DNA of 64,000 nt, from the NCBI RefSeq assembly GCF_029051645.1, contig NZ_JAACFS010000014.1, positions 62,001 to 126,000 of the forward strand, written 5' to 3'. The notes under the pieces are model-generated. The model saw only the letters and a list, made by a program, of their open reading frames with translations. It ran no database searches and was not told the origin of the DNA. Both the position numbers and the translations under genes were made by a program. This DNA comes from Bradyrhizobium sp. CSA112. Its GTDB lineage: Bacteria; Pseudomonadota; Alphaproteobacteria; Rhizobiales; Xanthobacteraceae. Positions 1 to 9,141 of this stretch are shown here, piece after piece. The first letter of the stretch is position 1, and each line of letters opens with the position of its first letter.

Positions 1-719
1 CCGACGAGATCGGTCAGCTTGATGCGGTCGAACTCGCTCCAGACGTTGGCGAGCCAGTGCCGGACATAGCCGCGCAGCACGAACGAATAGTTCGCGGCTT
101 CGTCCTCCTTGCCCTTGTTGGCGACGAATTTGAGGAACGGCACCGAGGAAACCTCGACCTGCTCATAGGCCATTTCATTGAGCTTGGGGATCGTGAGGTC
201 GGTAGCGTCCTTGATGCGGTGGAAGTAGGAGTTGTAGGTCGACTGGTCCCACTGGAAGAACTGGGTGTCGTTGATGAAGTTCTTCACCAGGAAATATTTG
301 GCGCCGTGCATGAAGTTCGCGGTCTCGGCGATTTCGTCCAGCGAGGCGATCGAGGGGCCCAGGATATGGAACACGGCGAAGGTGATCTGTCCGGCCTTCG
401 CCGCATCGAGAAAGCCGATGTCGCGCAGCGAGGCCAGCGCCGGCGACAATAGTCCGGCGCGGACGTCGATCACGGTGACGGAGGGGCTGACCGCGTTCAG
501 CGTATCGAAGATCTTCATCTGATCCGACGTCGTCGTCATGTCGACGATCTCGGTGATGTCGGGGTGGAAGCGCTTCAAGGTGCCGCGCGGCGATTCGGTG
601 TCGAACGCCCGGGTCGGCACGTTGTTGGCACTGAAGTAATCCAGGAGCGTTCGCGACACGGTCGTCTTGCCGACCCCGCCCTTGTCCGCGCCCACCACAA
701 TCACGACTGGCTTTGCCAT
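1..719 (-). CDS. ParA/MinD-like P-loop ATPase, 3' end cut by window edge
   Basis: The minus-strand frame opens with ATG at 719 and stays open to the window start, so the C-terminus is missing (239 residues visible). The N-terminus reads MAKPVVIVVGADKGGVGKTT, a deviant Walker A motif (KGGVGKT, about residues 12-18) typical of ParA/MinD/Soj ATPases, followed by a DTESPRGTL segment where these proteins have a Walker A'-like region. Members of the superfamily use ATP-dependent dimerisation to position DNA, division machinery or other cargo. No ParB-like partner is visible here, and the rest of the sequence does not match chromosomal ParA or MipZ as I know them, so its cargo is unknown. Fold assignment is firm; role is not. 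Confidence 0.8.
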   Translation of the reverse strand, partial: MAKPVVIVVGADKGGVGKTTVSRTLLDYFSANNVPTRAFDTESPRGTLKRFHPDITEIVDMTTTSDQMKIFDTLNAVSPSVTVIDVRAGLLSPALASLRDIGFLDAAKAGQITFAVFHILGPSIASLDEIAETANFMHGAKYFLVKNFINDTQFFQWDQSTYNSYFHRIKDATDLTIPKLNEMAYEQVEVSSVPFLKFVANKGKEDEAANYSFVLRGYVRHWLANVWSEFDRIKLTDLV

Positions 720-889
720 GGAATTCCCTTGAACTGCAGCTCCGACCGCGGGGAGCGGCCGGCACGCCCCATACCCTGCTTTGGGCGCGAACATGGCAGA
801 AACAAGGGATAATTCAATTCATTAGACGGCCGTCGCCATCATTATTCATACGGAATTTCGTTAATCCGGCACGGCAATTGGGCGGCTGC

Positions 890-2086
890 CTAGCGATGCG
901 GCCCCCAAGGGCCGTTTGACGGGCCGGGGCGCGTACCCGGGACACCGGCGGGCTCGCTGGCATCGCCCCAGGGGCCGCGGGGAACCGGCGGCGGGAGTTG
1001 CTCGGTGCCTGATTCCTCGGGCTCATCCGTTTGGTCCGCCGTATCCGACGGCAAGGCGAGCGGGCCGGGATCGTGGCCGCCGGCAAACTGCACCAGCGCC
1101 TTGACGCGCCTATCGACCGACGGATGGGTCGCGAACAGGTCGGCAAATCCTTCGCGCGGATTGTCGACACAGAGTTCCATGACCGCAGACGTTGCGCCGG
1201 GAAGCTCGCCGCGATTCTCGATCTTGCGCAGTGCCGTGATCATGGCGTCGGGATTCTTGGTCAGTTCGACAGAGCCGGCGTCGGCCAGCAATTCGCGCGA
1301 CCGCGACAGCGCCAGCTTGACGACCTGCGACAACAGCCAGGCCAGCAGGATCAGCACGACCGCGATAATGATCGCCATGATGGCACCGCCGCCGCCCTTG
1401 CCGCGGTCGGACGACGAAGAGGAGGACGACGATGATGAGGAGGATGAAGATGAAGACCAATCACTGCCGGTCGAGTTCCACGACAGGTTGGTGAACATAC
1501 GAAAGAACAATTCGCCGAAAAAGCCCACCACGCCGGCGATGATCACGGCGACCACCATCAACTGCACGTCGCCGTTGCGGATATGCGTGAGCTCATGGCC
1601 GAGCACGGCCTCGATCTCCTGGTCGTTGAGCGTCCGCAGAAGGCCGGATGTCACCGTGATGGAATATTGCCGCCGGTTAAGGCCGGTGGCGAACGCGTTC
1701 AGCGCCGGGCTGTCCATTACCTTCAGCTTCGGCATCGGGATGCCGCGCGAGATGCAGAGATTTTCCAGGAGATTATAGAGCCGCGGCTGCTGCTGCCGCG
1801 TCACGCTCTCGCCGCCGGTCACGGCGTCGATCATGTTCTGGTGGAAGAAATAGGCGATCACGATCCACAGCGCGGCGACGATCGTGGCGTAGGGGGAGGC
1901 TGCGATCAGGTCGCGCGAGGCGCGCATCAGATAGTAGTCGAGTGAAGCGCCGCTGTTGAGCATCACTTCCGCAACTAATGCGCCGGCAAAGACCAGCACG
2001 TAGATCAGCAGGAAAAGCCCGGCAAGCAGCAGCATCGAACGAAACTTGTTCGATGCGATATGCGTGTAGAGACCATACGCGGCCAT
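890..2086 (-). CDS. M48 family zinc metalloprotease, HtpX-like, with poly-Ser linker
   Basis: This is a 398-residue integral membrane protease. Membrane segments lie near residues 17-40 and 66-82, with two more flanking the catalytic domain. The zinc-binding motif HELTH is at residues 164-168, and a downstream glutamate in the SRELLADAG segment fits the third zinc ligand of the HtpX/Ste24 family. HtpX-type proteases degrade misfolded membrane proteins at the cytoplasmic face. An unusual run of 16 serines sits between transmembrane segments and is followed by DRGKGGGG. The C-terminus is Pro/Gly-rich and likely disordered. It lies downstream of lemA on the same strand, a common pairing for M48 peptidases, with a palindromic repeat between them. 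Confidence 0.93.
   Translation of the reverse strand: MAAYGLYTHIASNKFRSMLLLAGLFLLIYVLVFAGALVAEVMLNSGASLDYYLMRASRDLIAASPYATIVAALWIVIAYFFHQNMIDAVTGGESVTRQQQPRLYNLLENLCISRGIPMPKLKVMDSPALNAFATGLNRRQYSITVTSGLLRTLNDQEIEAVLGHELTHIRNGDVQLMVVAVIIAGVVGFFGELFFRMFTNLSWNSTGSDWSSSSSSSSSSSSSSSSDRGKGGGGAIMAIIIAVVLILLAWLLSQVVKLALSRSRELLADAGSVELTKNPDAMITALRKIENRGELPGATSAVMELCVDNPREGFADLFATHPSVDRRVKALVQFAGGHDPGPLALPSDTADQTDEPEESGTEQLPPPVPRGPWGDASEPAGVPGTRPGPSNGPWGPHR
1409..1456 (-). repeat. 16-codon polyserine tract inside the M48 protease gene
   Basis: Sixteen consecutive serine codons on the minus strand, flanked by Trp-Asp upstream and Asp-Arg downstream. The codons mix TCC, TCG, TCT and TCA, so the tract is not a simple homogeneous microsatellite. 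It would form a flexible hydrophilic linker in the protease. Confidence 0.95.
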
Positions 2087-2107
2087 GATGGGATTTCGCT
2101 AGGCGCA

Positions 2108-2187
2108 GTCATTCCGGGGCGCCGCGAAGCGGCGAACCCGGAATCTCGAGATTCCGGGTTCACGCCTTTGGCGTGCCCCGGAATGAC
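2108..2187. repeat. Intergenic palindromic repeat, family A copy 1
   Basis: Starts with GTCATTCCGGGGC and ends with CCCCGGAATGAC, with a central CCCGGAATCTCGAGATTCCGGG palindrome split by short variable hairpins. It lies between lemA and the M48 protease gene. The same plan recurs at 2916-2996 and 47162-47262. Confidence 0.93.
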
Positions 2188-2210
2188 GGCGGTAGTGAGT
2201 TCTCATCCGT

Positions 2211-2771
2211 TCAGAACTTCACGGACGGCGCGACCTCGACTTCGGTGCGGCTGGCGCCGAGGTCGAAGAATTCCTTGCGGGTGAAGCCGAACATGCCGGC
2301 GAACAGCGCCGCGGGGAGCTGCTGGATGCCGGTGTTGTATTCCTGGACCGCGTTGTTGAAGAAGCGGCGGCTGGCCGCGATCTTGTTTTCGAGATCGGAC
2401 AGTTCGCTGGCAAGCTGCTGGAAGTTGGCGTTGGCCTTGAGGTCCGGATAGGCCTCCGACAGCGCGATCAGGCGCCCGAGCGCGCCGCTGAGCTGGTTTT
2501 CGGCGGCGGATACCTGCGCCGGTCCCTGTGCCGAAATCGCGGAATTGCGTGCCTTGATCACGTCGTCGAGCGTGCCGCGCTCGTGCGAGGCGTAGCCCTT
2601 CACGGTCTCGACCAGGTTCGGGACCAGGTCGTGGCGCTGCTTGAGCTGAACGTCGATGTCGGCGAAGGCCTGGTTGACACGCTGGCTGAGCGCGACCAGG
2701 CGGTTATACGCAGCGAAGGCAAACAGCACGATGATGACGATGACGCCGAGAACGATCCAGCCGGTCGACAT
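2211..2771 (-). CDS. lemA: LemA family protein
   Basis: This is a 186-residue protein with an N-terminal signal-anchor (MSTGWIVLGVIVIIVLFAF), then a long helical domain with the LemA hallmarks ALSQRVNQAFADIDVQLKQR and DLVPNLVETVKGY. LemA proteins are membrane-anchored helical bundles of poorly defined function, often encoded beside M48 proteases, as here. The ATG at 2771 is chosen because an AGGAG lies nine bases upstream; a TTG at 2780 is in frame but directly abuts that ribosome-binding site. The C-terminal KEFFDLGASRTEVEVAPSVKF segment is also typical. It probably forms an operon with the downstream protease gene. Confidence 0.93.
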   Translation of the reverse strand: MSTGWIVLGVIVIIVLFAFAAYNRLVALSQRVNQAFADIDVQLKQRHDLVPNLVETVKGYASHERGTLDDVIKARNSAISAQGPAQVSAAENQLSGALGRLIALSEAYPDLKANANFQQLASELSDLENKIAASRRFFNNAVQEYNTGIQQLPAALFAGMFGFTRKEFFDLGASRTEVEVAPSVKF

Positions 2772-2915
2772 GACGGACAACTCCTGTGGGACGAAGAGGC
2801 GGGGAAACTAGACGAAAAACCGGGCGTGCGGCAGCCCGCCCGCGAGGTGGGAGGCGACTTAGGGCTTGGCTTTAGTCGGAAGTGGAGCGGGATAAGTTCA
2901 AGGCAACGCGCTGCA

Positions 2916-2996
2916 GTCATTCCGGGGCGATGCGAAGCATCGAGCCCGGAATCTCGAGATTCCGGGTCTGGTGCTAGCGCACCATCCCGGAATGAC
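2916..2996. repeat. Intergenic palindromic repeat, family A copy 2
   Basis: Same ends and central CTCGAG palindrome as the copy at 2108-2187; the inner hairpin arms differ (CGATGCGAAGCATCG and TGGTGCTAGCGCACCA). It lies between lemA and the 3' end of the Rsm22-like gene. Confidence 0.93.
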
Positions 2997-3000
2997 AGGA

Positions 3001-3972
3001 TCAACTAACAGCATCGCCCCAACGCCAACGGCGGGCGATGGCGTAATCCGCTTTGGCGCGGCGAGGCACTTTCGTGAAGGAGAGACCATTCGGAGTGCAG
3101 AGCTTGGCTGTTATTTCGACCTTGCTGACGGCCGGTTGCGCCAGCACGCGGGAAGGCCGCCGACCTTCAACCGGCGCGCGCGTCAGCGCGACATAGGAGA
3201 ACCTTTCGTCTTCGAACGGCAGCTCGGCGCCCTTGACCTGCTTGTGCGCGCGCGAGCGCTGCAGGCGCTGCGTGAAATGGCACCAGTCGGGTGACAGCAG
3301 CGGGCATTTGTCGTCATGCGGGCAGGGAGCGGCGACATGCGCACCGAGAGCGATCAGGTGTGCGCGTAGCGAAATGATCCGCGCATAGCCCGCCGGGGTA
3401 CCCGGTTCGACCACGAGCAGCGTGTCGCGGGTTTTCTGCCACATCAGCCCGGCAAGCGCGCGTTGCTCGGCCTCGCCGATCTCGCCGATCATGTAGCTCG
3501 CCACGACAAGGTCGGCCGTATCCGCTTTGGCCAGTGCGGCGCGCGCTTCGCCGCGTTCGTAGTCGATGTCGTGCAGCCGCGTGCTGTCCCGTGCAAGATC
3601 CAGCGCCAGCGCGCGCAGCGCCTCGTTGGCGTCCAGCAGTGTGAAATCCTGCAGCGACGAGAAGGCCTCAGCCGCTGCCCACGTGGCGGTACCTGGCCCG
3701 GCACCGACATCGAGCAGGTCTGTCGGCGCGAAGTCCGGCCTGATCTCGACGAGTGCGTTCAGGCTCGCAGTGACCGCGGCATAGGTCGCGGGCATCCGCG
3801 CCAGCGCGTAAGCCAGCGCATCGGCCTCCGAGCGGATGGCGCCGGAGCCACCGCCGTCACGGTAGGTTTTCGAGATCGACGCTGCGCGGCCGGCCGCATC
3901 GCTGCGCGAAAAGCCCCGCAGCTTGCTGTCGAGCGCGGCTCTCAGTTCAGCGGGGAGATCGGGTGAGGTCAT
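3001..3972 (-). CDS. Rsm22-like small ribosomal subunit methyltransferase family protein
   Basis: This is a 323-residue SAM-dependent methyltransferase-fold protein. The SAM-binding glycine loop LLDVGAGPGTATWAA is near residues 98-112, and ESYM-like VASYMIGEI follows at about 165. A downstream CPHDDKCPL motif supplies cysteines like those of the Rsm22 family, whose members act in (mito)ribosome small-subunit assembly. The target is unproven. ATG 3972 is chosen; the frame stays open upstream to about 4143, but that extension only translates a palindromic repeat. AAGAACAAGAG precedes the chosen start. Confidence 0.85.
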   Translation of the reverse strand: MTSPDLPAELRAALDSKLRGFSRSDAAGRAASISKTYRDGGGSGAIRSEADALAYALARMPATYAAVTASLNALVEIRPDFAPTDLLDVGAGPGTATWAAAEAFSSLQDFTLLDANEALRALALDLARDSTRLHDIDYERGEARAALAKADTADLVVASYMIGEIGEAEQRALAGLMWQKTRDTLLVVEPGTPAGYARIISLRAHLIALGAHVAAPCPHDDKCPLLSPDWCHFTQRLQRSRAHKQVKGAELPFEDERFSYVALTRAPVEGRRPSRVLAQPAVSKVEITAKLCTPNGLSFTKVPRRAKADYAIARRWRWGDAVS

Positions 3973-3984
3973 CTCTTGTTCTTT

Positions 3985-4131
3985 CCCTCTCCCCTTGTGG
4001 GAGAGGGTGGCACGGACGCGCGGAAGCGCGTTCGTGACGGGTGAGGGGTATCTCTCCGCGGTTTGTGTCTTCGTGGAGAGATACCCCTCATCCGGCGCTT
4101 CGCGCCACCTTCTCCCACAAGGGGAGAAGGG
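3985..4131. repeat. Large intergenic inverted repeat, family H
   Basis: Arms CCCTCTCCCCTTGTGGGAGA and TCTCCCACAAGGGGAGA face each other, with an inner inverted pair around GGGTATCTCTCC/GGAGAGATACCCC. It fills the gap between smc and the Rsm22-like gene. Seen once in this window. Confidence 0.9.
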
Positions 4132-4139
4132 AAGAAAGC

Positions 4140-7100
4140 TCACGCCACGTCCTGATCCAGGATCTTCACCGCATCGTCGAGGCCGACCGAGACCAGTTGC
4201 GACACGCCGCGCTCGGCCATGGTGACGCCGAACAGCCGGTTCATCCGCGCCATCGTGATCGGATTGTGCGTGATGATGATGAAGCGGGTTTCCGTCGACG
4301 ACGTCATCTCGTGCAGCAGGTTGCAGAACCGCTCCACGTTATGGTCGTCGAGCGGCGCGTCGACTTCGTCCAGCACGCAGATCGGCGACGGGTTGGTGAG
4401 GAACACCGCAAAAATCAGCGCCAGCGCGGTCAGCGCCTGCTCGCCACCGGAGAGCAGCGACAGCGTCTGCGGCTTCTTGCCGGGCGGTTTTGCGATGATT
4501 TCCAGACCGGCCTCCAGCGGATCGTCGCTTTCGATCAGATGAAGCGCCGCTTCGCCGCCGCCGAACAGTTCGACGAACAGCCGCTTGAAATGCTCGTTGA
4601 CGGTCTCGAACGAGGTCAACAGCCGCTCGCGGGCTTCCTTATTGAGGCTCTGGATGCCCTGGCGCAGCCGCTTGATGGCCTCGACAAGGTCGTCGCGCTC
4701 GGTGGTCAGCGCGGTGTGCTGGGTCTCGACCTCGCGCAGTTCTTCCTCGGCGCGCAGATTGACGGCGCCAAGCCGTTCGCGGTCGCGGCGCAGCTTTTCG
4801 AGGTTTTCTTCGATTTCGCCGAGCGGCGGCAGTTCCGCGCCCGGCTCGATCTCGGCGAGCGCGGCGACCGCATGCGGTTCGACTTCGAGCATGTCGTGGA
4901 TTTCGCGCTCGATATCGGAAAGCCGGCGCTTGGTGCCCTCCATGCGTTCCTCGGCGCGGGCGCAGGCTTCGCGGGCGGAGGAGAGTGCTTCGAGCGAGGC
5001 CTTGGCGGCGCGATCGGTTTCCGCCATCAGGCTTTCGGCGGCGGCCAACGCGTCCGCGGCGACGCGGCGGGCGCTTTCGGCCGACTCGATCTCGTTGATC
5101 AGCGCGCGGCGTTTCTCCGCGAACAACGCCGGCGCGTTTTCGAGCTCGGCACGTTCGGCGGTCACTTCCGTGATGCGGGCCTCGACGGTGGCGACCTGCG
5201 AGGCGGAGCTCTGCTTGCGGTTCTGCCATTCGGTGCGTTCCGCCAGGATCGCCTGCACGCGGCGGTCGGCGAGTTCGGCTTCCCGCGCCAGCGCCTGCGC
5301 TTCGGCACGCACTTGCGCGGCGAACCGGCGATGGCCTTCGATGTCGGCGCGAACGGCGGTGAGTCTGGCTTCGGTCTCATCGGTTGGCGGCAGTTCGGCC
5401 AGCGCGGCCGTGGCGCTCTCATGCGCTGCTTCGGCCTCGCTGCGATCCGCGGCGAGGCGGGTATGGGCTTCGGTCAGCGCGGATTTGCGCGTGGCGTGGC
5501 GATTGATCTCGCGCTCAGTCGCGGCATGGCGTTCGCGCGCCGCATCAGCCTCGCGCTGCGCGGCCCGCCAGGCCTCGCGGGCGGCGGACTCGGCGGCGGA
5601 CGCCGCCTTCAATTCAGCTTCGGCATCTTCCAGCGCCTGCCGCTTATTGGCAGCGTCGGCGCGGGCCTGCTCCAGCTCGTGTTCGATATCCACGAGCCGC
5701 GCGCGTTCGGCAAGACGCCGCGCCGCGCCGGTCGGCGCATGCGCCGCCGCGACAAAACCGTCCCAGCGCCAGACGTCGCCTTCCAGCGACACCAGCCGCT
5801 GGCCGGTCTTCAATTGCGACACCAGTTCCGCGCCGCGCTCCTTCGACACGACGCCGATCTGCGCAAGGCGGCGCGCCAGCTCGGATGGCGCCTCGACATG
5901 GGCGGCAAGCGGGTCGACGCCGGCCGGCAGCGCCGGATCGTCGAAGCTCGCACCCGCATTGGTCCAGCGCATCGGTGCGGAAGGGTCGACGGGGGCGTCA
6001 AGATCGTCGCCGAGGACGGCGCCGATCGCCTTTTCATAGCCCTTGGTGACGGTGACGCCGTCGATGATCGGCGGCCACAGGTTTTTAGTCTCGCCATTGA
6101 CCAGCTTTGAAATGGTGCGCGCTTCAGTCTCCAGCCGCTGCACGCGCTTGTCGGCCTCGGTGAGCGGGGCGCGGGAGGCTTCGAGCTTCTGTCGCGCGGC
6201 GACGTGGCCGGTCTCGCTGGCTTGCGCTGCGGCTTCGGACGCAGCCAGCGTTTCCTGCGCGGTCTCCATCGCCGCGGCGAGCACGTCGAGGTCGCCGAGA
6301 CTGCCGGTTTCCTGCGCGAGCTTCTCCTCGTCAGCCTGGACGCTGGCGATTTCCTGATCGAGCCGGGCCAGCCGGTCGCGATGGGTGCGCACGCCGGCCT
6401 CAAACTGGTTGCGCTTGGCGGAGAGATCGGCCAGCGCGGTGGTCAGCTCGCCGAACATGCGCTCGGCAGCGGCCAGCGTCGCTTCGGCTTCAGAAACGCG
6501 TTCATCAACGCCGGAGCGCTTCTCGACGCGTGACTTGATCTCTTCCTTTAACTCGGCGTCTTCGGTGTCGAGCCGCTGCAGCGCCACTTCGGCATCGGAC
6601 GTCTGCTGCTGCTCGCGCGCGATGTCGGCCTCGAACTGCGTCAGCCGCCGGTCGAGCTCGGCGACGCGCTCCCTGGCGCGCTCTTCCTCGCGGTCGAGTT
6701 GTTCGCGCGCATTGGTGAGCCGCTGCAGTCCCGCCGCAGCGCGGGCTTCGCCTTCGCGCAAGGCCGGCAGTTCGGAGGCGCGGATCGCCTGGATGCGCGC
6801 GGCTTCGGCCTGCTCGCGGGTGCGCTCGGCCATTTCGCGAACGTTGATGTCGTGGGTATGCCCAGCTTCCGCAACGTCGGCATTGGCCTCCAGCCAGCGC
6901 AGATGGAACAGCGTGGCTTCCGCCTTGCGCACCTTGGCGGCGACTTCGCGGAAACGAATGGCCTGTCGCGCCTGCTTCTTCAGCCCGTCGATCTGGCCGG
7001 ACAACTGCCCGATCACATCCTCGACACGGGTGAGGTTGGTTTCGGCCGCCCTCAGCCGCAGCTCGGCTTCGTGGCGGCGGGCATGCAGGCCGGCGACGCC

Positions 7101-7604
7101 GGCGGCGTCTTCCAGCACGCGGCGGCGCTGTTCGGGCTTGGCCTGAATGATCTCGCCGATCTTGCCCTGGTGCACCAGCGCCGGTGAGCGCGCACCGGTG
7201 GCGGCATCCGCAAACAGGATCTGCACGTCGCGCGCACGGACGTCGCGGCCGTTGATGCGATAGACCGAGCCCGCCTCGCGCTCGATGCGGCGGGAGATTT
7301 CCAACACCTGGCTGTCATTGACGGCAGCCGGCGCGGTGCGATCGGCATTGTCGATCGTCATGGTGACTTCGGCGTGGTTGCGCGCCGGACGGTTACCGGA
7401 ACCGGCGAAGATCACCGCGTCCATGTCAGCGGCGCGCAGCGATTTGTGCGAGGTTTCGCCCATTGCCCAGCGCAGCGCTTCGACCAGGTTCGATTTGCCG
7501 CAGCCGTTCGGCCCGACGACGCCGGTGAGGCCGGGTTCGATCATGAAATCAGTGGGTTCAACGAACGACTTGAAACCGTGGAGGCGGAGGCGCGTGAGTT
7601 TCAT
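4140..7604 (-). CDS. smc: Chromosome segregation protein SMC
   Basis: This is a 1,154-residue SMC ATPase, the normal length for bacterial SMC. The N-terminal head begins MKLTRLRLHGFKSFVEP and carries Walker A GPNGCGKSN (about 32-40). Long Ala/Glu/Arg-rich coiled coils follow, interrupted by a hinge at roughly residues 510-620. The C-terminal head has the ABC signature LSGGEQALTALALIF and Walker B CVLDEVDAPLDDHN. SMC dimers with ScpA/ScpB organise and segregate replicated chromosomes. ATG 7604 is preferred, matching the canonical N-terminus; a GTG two codons upstream (7610) is in frame. ScpA/B are not in the window. The gene stands alone between the Rsm22-like and DsbA-like genes. Confidence 0.97.
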   Translation of the reverse strand: MKLTRLRLHGFKSFVEPTDFMIEPGLTGVVGPNGCGKSNLVEALRWAMGETSHKSLRAADMDAVIFAGSGNRPARNHAEVTMTIDNADRTAPAAVNDSQVLEISRRIEREAGSVYRINGRDVRARDVQILFADAATGARSPALVHQGKIGEIIQAKPEQRRRVLEDAAGVAGLHARRHEAELRLRAAETNLTRVEDVIGQLSGQIDGLKKQARQAIRFREVAAKVRKAEATLFHLRWLEANADVAEAGHTHDINVREMAERTREQAEAARIQAIRASELPALREGEARAAAGLQRLTNAREQLDREEERARERVAELDRRLTQFEADIAREQQQTSDAEVALQRLDTEDAELKEEIKSRVEKRSGVDERVSEAEATLAAAERMFGELTTALADLSAKRNQFEAGVRTHRDRLARLDQEIASVQADEEKLAQETGSLGDLDVLAAAMETAQETLAASEAAAQASETGHVAARQKLEASRAPLTEADKRVQRLETEARTISKLVNGETKNLWPPIIDGVTVTKGYEKAIGAVLGDDLDAPVDPSAPMRWTNAGASFDDPALPAGVDPLAAHVEAPSELARRLAQIGVVSKERGAELVSQLKTGQRLVSLEGDVWRWDGFVAAAHAPTGAARRLAERARLVDIEHELEQARADAANKRQALEDAEAELKAASAAESAAREAWRAAQREADAARERHAATEREINRHATRKSALTEAHTRLAADRSEAEAAHESATAALAELPPTDETEARLTAVRADIEGHRRFAAQVRAEAQALAREAELADRRVQAILAERTEWQNRKQSSASQVATVEARITEVTAERAELENAPALFAEKRRALINEIESAESARRVAADALAAAESLMAETDRAAKASLEALSSAREACARAEERMEGTKRRLSDIEREIHDMLEVEPHAVAALAEIEPGAELPPLGEIEENLEKLRRDRERLGAVNLRAEEELREVETQHTALTTERDDLVEAIKRLRQGIQSLNKEARERLLTSFETVNEHFKRLFVELFGGGEAALHLIESDDPLEAGLEIIAKPPGKKPQTLSLLSGGEQALTALALIFAVFLTNPSPICVLDEVDAPLDDHNVERFCNLLHEMTSSTETRFIIITHNPITMARMNRLFGVTMAERGVSQLVSVGLDDAVKILDQDVA

Positions 7605-7843
7605 GAACACAAATCTCTGTTGGCCGGGCGCGAATCTCCCTGCCGTGACAATACCATAGAAGGCAATGTCGGTGTGTGGACGAACCGCCGATAGCGGTTC
7701 TTATCGCCTGCGACAATGGCGAGGGCGGGGCCGGAGGGCAACGGGCCCGCAGGGCTTTTCCCAAGGGATTTGCAAGGGACTCGAGGCGCTTTTGTCGAGC
7801 CTTTTGCTGGACTTATGGCTGGATATGAATCCGGCGGCGCGAA

Positions 7844-8497
7844 TCAGCTCTTCAACAGCGAATTGATGCGCTTCGAGAACTCCTCGAAGCTCTGCTCGCC
7901 CTTGATCATTTCGCCGTTGATGAAGAAGGTCGGTGTCGACTGCACCTTCAGTACCTCGGCCGCGAATTTCTGGTCGGCCGCGATCTTGTCGAGCAGCGCC
8001 TGATCCTTCAGGCAGTCCTCGACCTGCGTTTGGGTGAGGCCGGCCTGCTTGCCGATCCGAGCCAGCGTCTCCGTCGTGTTTTTTGCCACCCAGTCGTTCT
8101 GCTGCTTGAACAAAAGGTCGATCACGGCGAAATATTTCGGGGCATCGTCCTTGGCGATGCAGCGCGCCAGCATCGATCCCGCAGCCGCCTTGATGTCGAG
8201 CGGGAACTCCCGGAATACGTAACGGATCTTGCCGCTGTCGATGAATTCCGACTTGATCTTCGGGAATACCTTTTCAGCGAAGGCCGCGCAGTGCGGGCAG
8301 GTCATCGACGCGTATTCGGTGATGGTCACCGATGCGTTGGCGGGTCCGAGCGCCATGTCCGGCAGCGATTGCGGCTTGGCGATATCGGCGGCGCTTTGCG
8401 CCATGGCATCCGTGACCAGCCGCAGCGGCGAGAAGCCGGCGAGGGCGGCGAACCCGGTCAGCGACAGGGCGGCGGTGAAGGCGCGGCGCGTGATCAT
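7844..8497 (-). CDS. DsbA-family thiol:disulfide oxidoreductase, Tat-exported
   Basis: This 217-residue protein starts MITRRAFTAALSLTGFAALAG, a twin-arginine signal (TRRAF) followed by a hydrophobic core, so export to the periplasm in folded form is likely. The thioredoxin-fold active site CPHC is at residues 67-70. A cis-Pro region STPTFFINGE and the inserted helical domain fit the DsbA/BdbD-like single-domain group. The likely role is oxidation or handling of disulfides in exported proteins. ATG 8497 has GGGAG nine bases upstream; the TTG codon just before it is a weaker choice. It lies between smc and the DUF721 gene, all on the minus strand. Confidence 0.92.
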   Translation of the reverse strand: MITRRAFTAALSLTGFAALAGFSPLRLVTDAMAQSAADIAKPQSLPDMALGPANASVTITEYASMTCPHCAAFAEKVFPKIKSEFIDSGKIRYVFREFPLDIKAAAGSMLARCIAKDDAPKYFAVIDLLFKQQNDWVAKNTTETLARIGKQAGLTQTQVEDCLKDQALLDKIAADQKFAAEVLKVQSTPTFFINGEMIKGEQSFEEFSKRINSLLKS

Positions 8498-8617
8498 CAA
8501 AGTCTGCTCCCGAATGGCGCGTTCACGCCCGAAAGAAGGTGCGAAAAGAAGCCTTCGCTAGCTTGAAACGATAGTTGTGGCAATGGCGGGTTGCAGCGGC
8601 CGTGGCATGCTGCGGGC

Positions 8618-9097
8618 TCAATTTCGCTTGATCGCGGCGCCGAGCCGCGCCAGTGCTGCGCGCAGTTCCTCGTCTTCCACTGCGGAGAGGGTTTCGGCGA
8701 CCTTCGCCACCGATTTCGGGTCCGGCGCGCGGGTGGGGGCGGGGCCCTTCCGGCGCGAGAGCGGCGCCTGCCGTAGCGCCAGCCGGCCAACCGCGCTCCA
8801 GCCGAAGAAGCGATTGACCCGTTGCAGAATGACATCGGAGGAATGCTGGATCTCCAGCGCCATCGGACCTTCCACCCGCAACACCAGCGTGGCCGGTTCC
8901 TGCGGCTGCCCCTCCACCGGCCGCGGCCATTGCATCTTCAGCGGCTCGGAATGAGCTGATATTTCGGGGCCGGCAATCTCAGCCCAGCGCGTCACCAGTT
9001 CGCGCGCGGCAAAGCCCTGCTTGGCATAGGCATCCGAAAATACGTCGCTGAGCAGGACGGAGAGGGGTTTTGCCGAGATCGGGCCGGGTTTGGACAT
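8618..9097 (-). CDS. DUF721 (DciA-like) protein
   Basis: This 159-residue protein starts MSKPGPISAKPLSVLLSDVFSDAYAKQGF and contains the LVTRWAEIAGPEISAHSEP block of DUF721. The family includes DciA, which loads or recruits the replicative DnaB helicase in bacteria lacking DnaC. Length and N-terminal location of the domain fit, but a DciA role here is inferred from family only. ATG 9097 follows CAAGGCCCC; a GTG at 9112 is in frame. The gene diverges from mutY across a palindromic repeat. Confidence 0.85.
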   Translation of the reverse strand: MSKPGPISAKPLSVLLSDVFSDAYAKQGFAARELVTRWAEIAGPEISAHSEPLKMQWPRPVEGQPQEPATLVLRVEGPMALEIQHSSDVILQRVNRFFGWSAVGRLALRQAPLSRRKGPAPTRAPDPKSVAKVAETLSAVEDEELRAALARLGAAIKRN

Positions 9098-9141
9098 GGG
9101 GCCTTGTATCACCTTGCGAGGTGCAGGAGTAACCTTCAGCC

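Noticed and set aside
3973..4143. N-terminal extension of the Rsm22-like protein
   Set aside because: The extra codons translate a palindromic repeat (family H) and the family N-terminus matches the ATG at 3972.
4041..6110. Long plus-strand open frame (689 codons) opposite smc
   Set aside because: It is antisense to the coiled-coil part of smc. High-GC codon use on the real strand leaves the opposite frame open; composition is Arg/Gly/Phe-rich without any family pattern.
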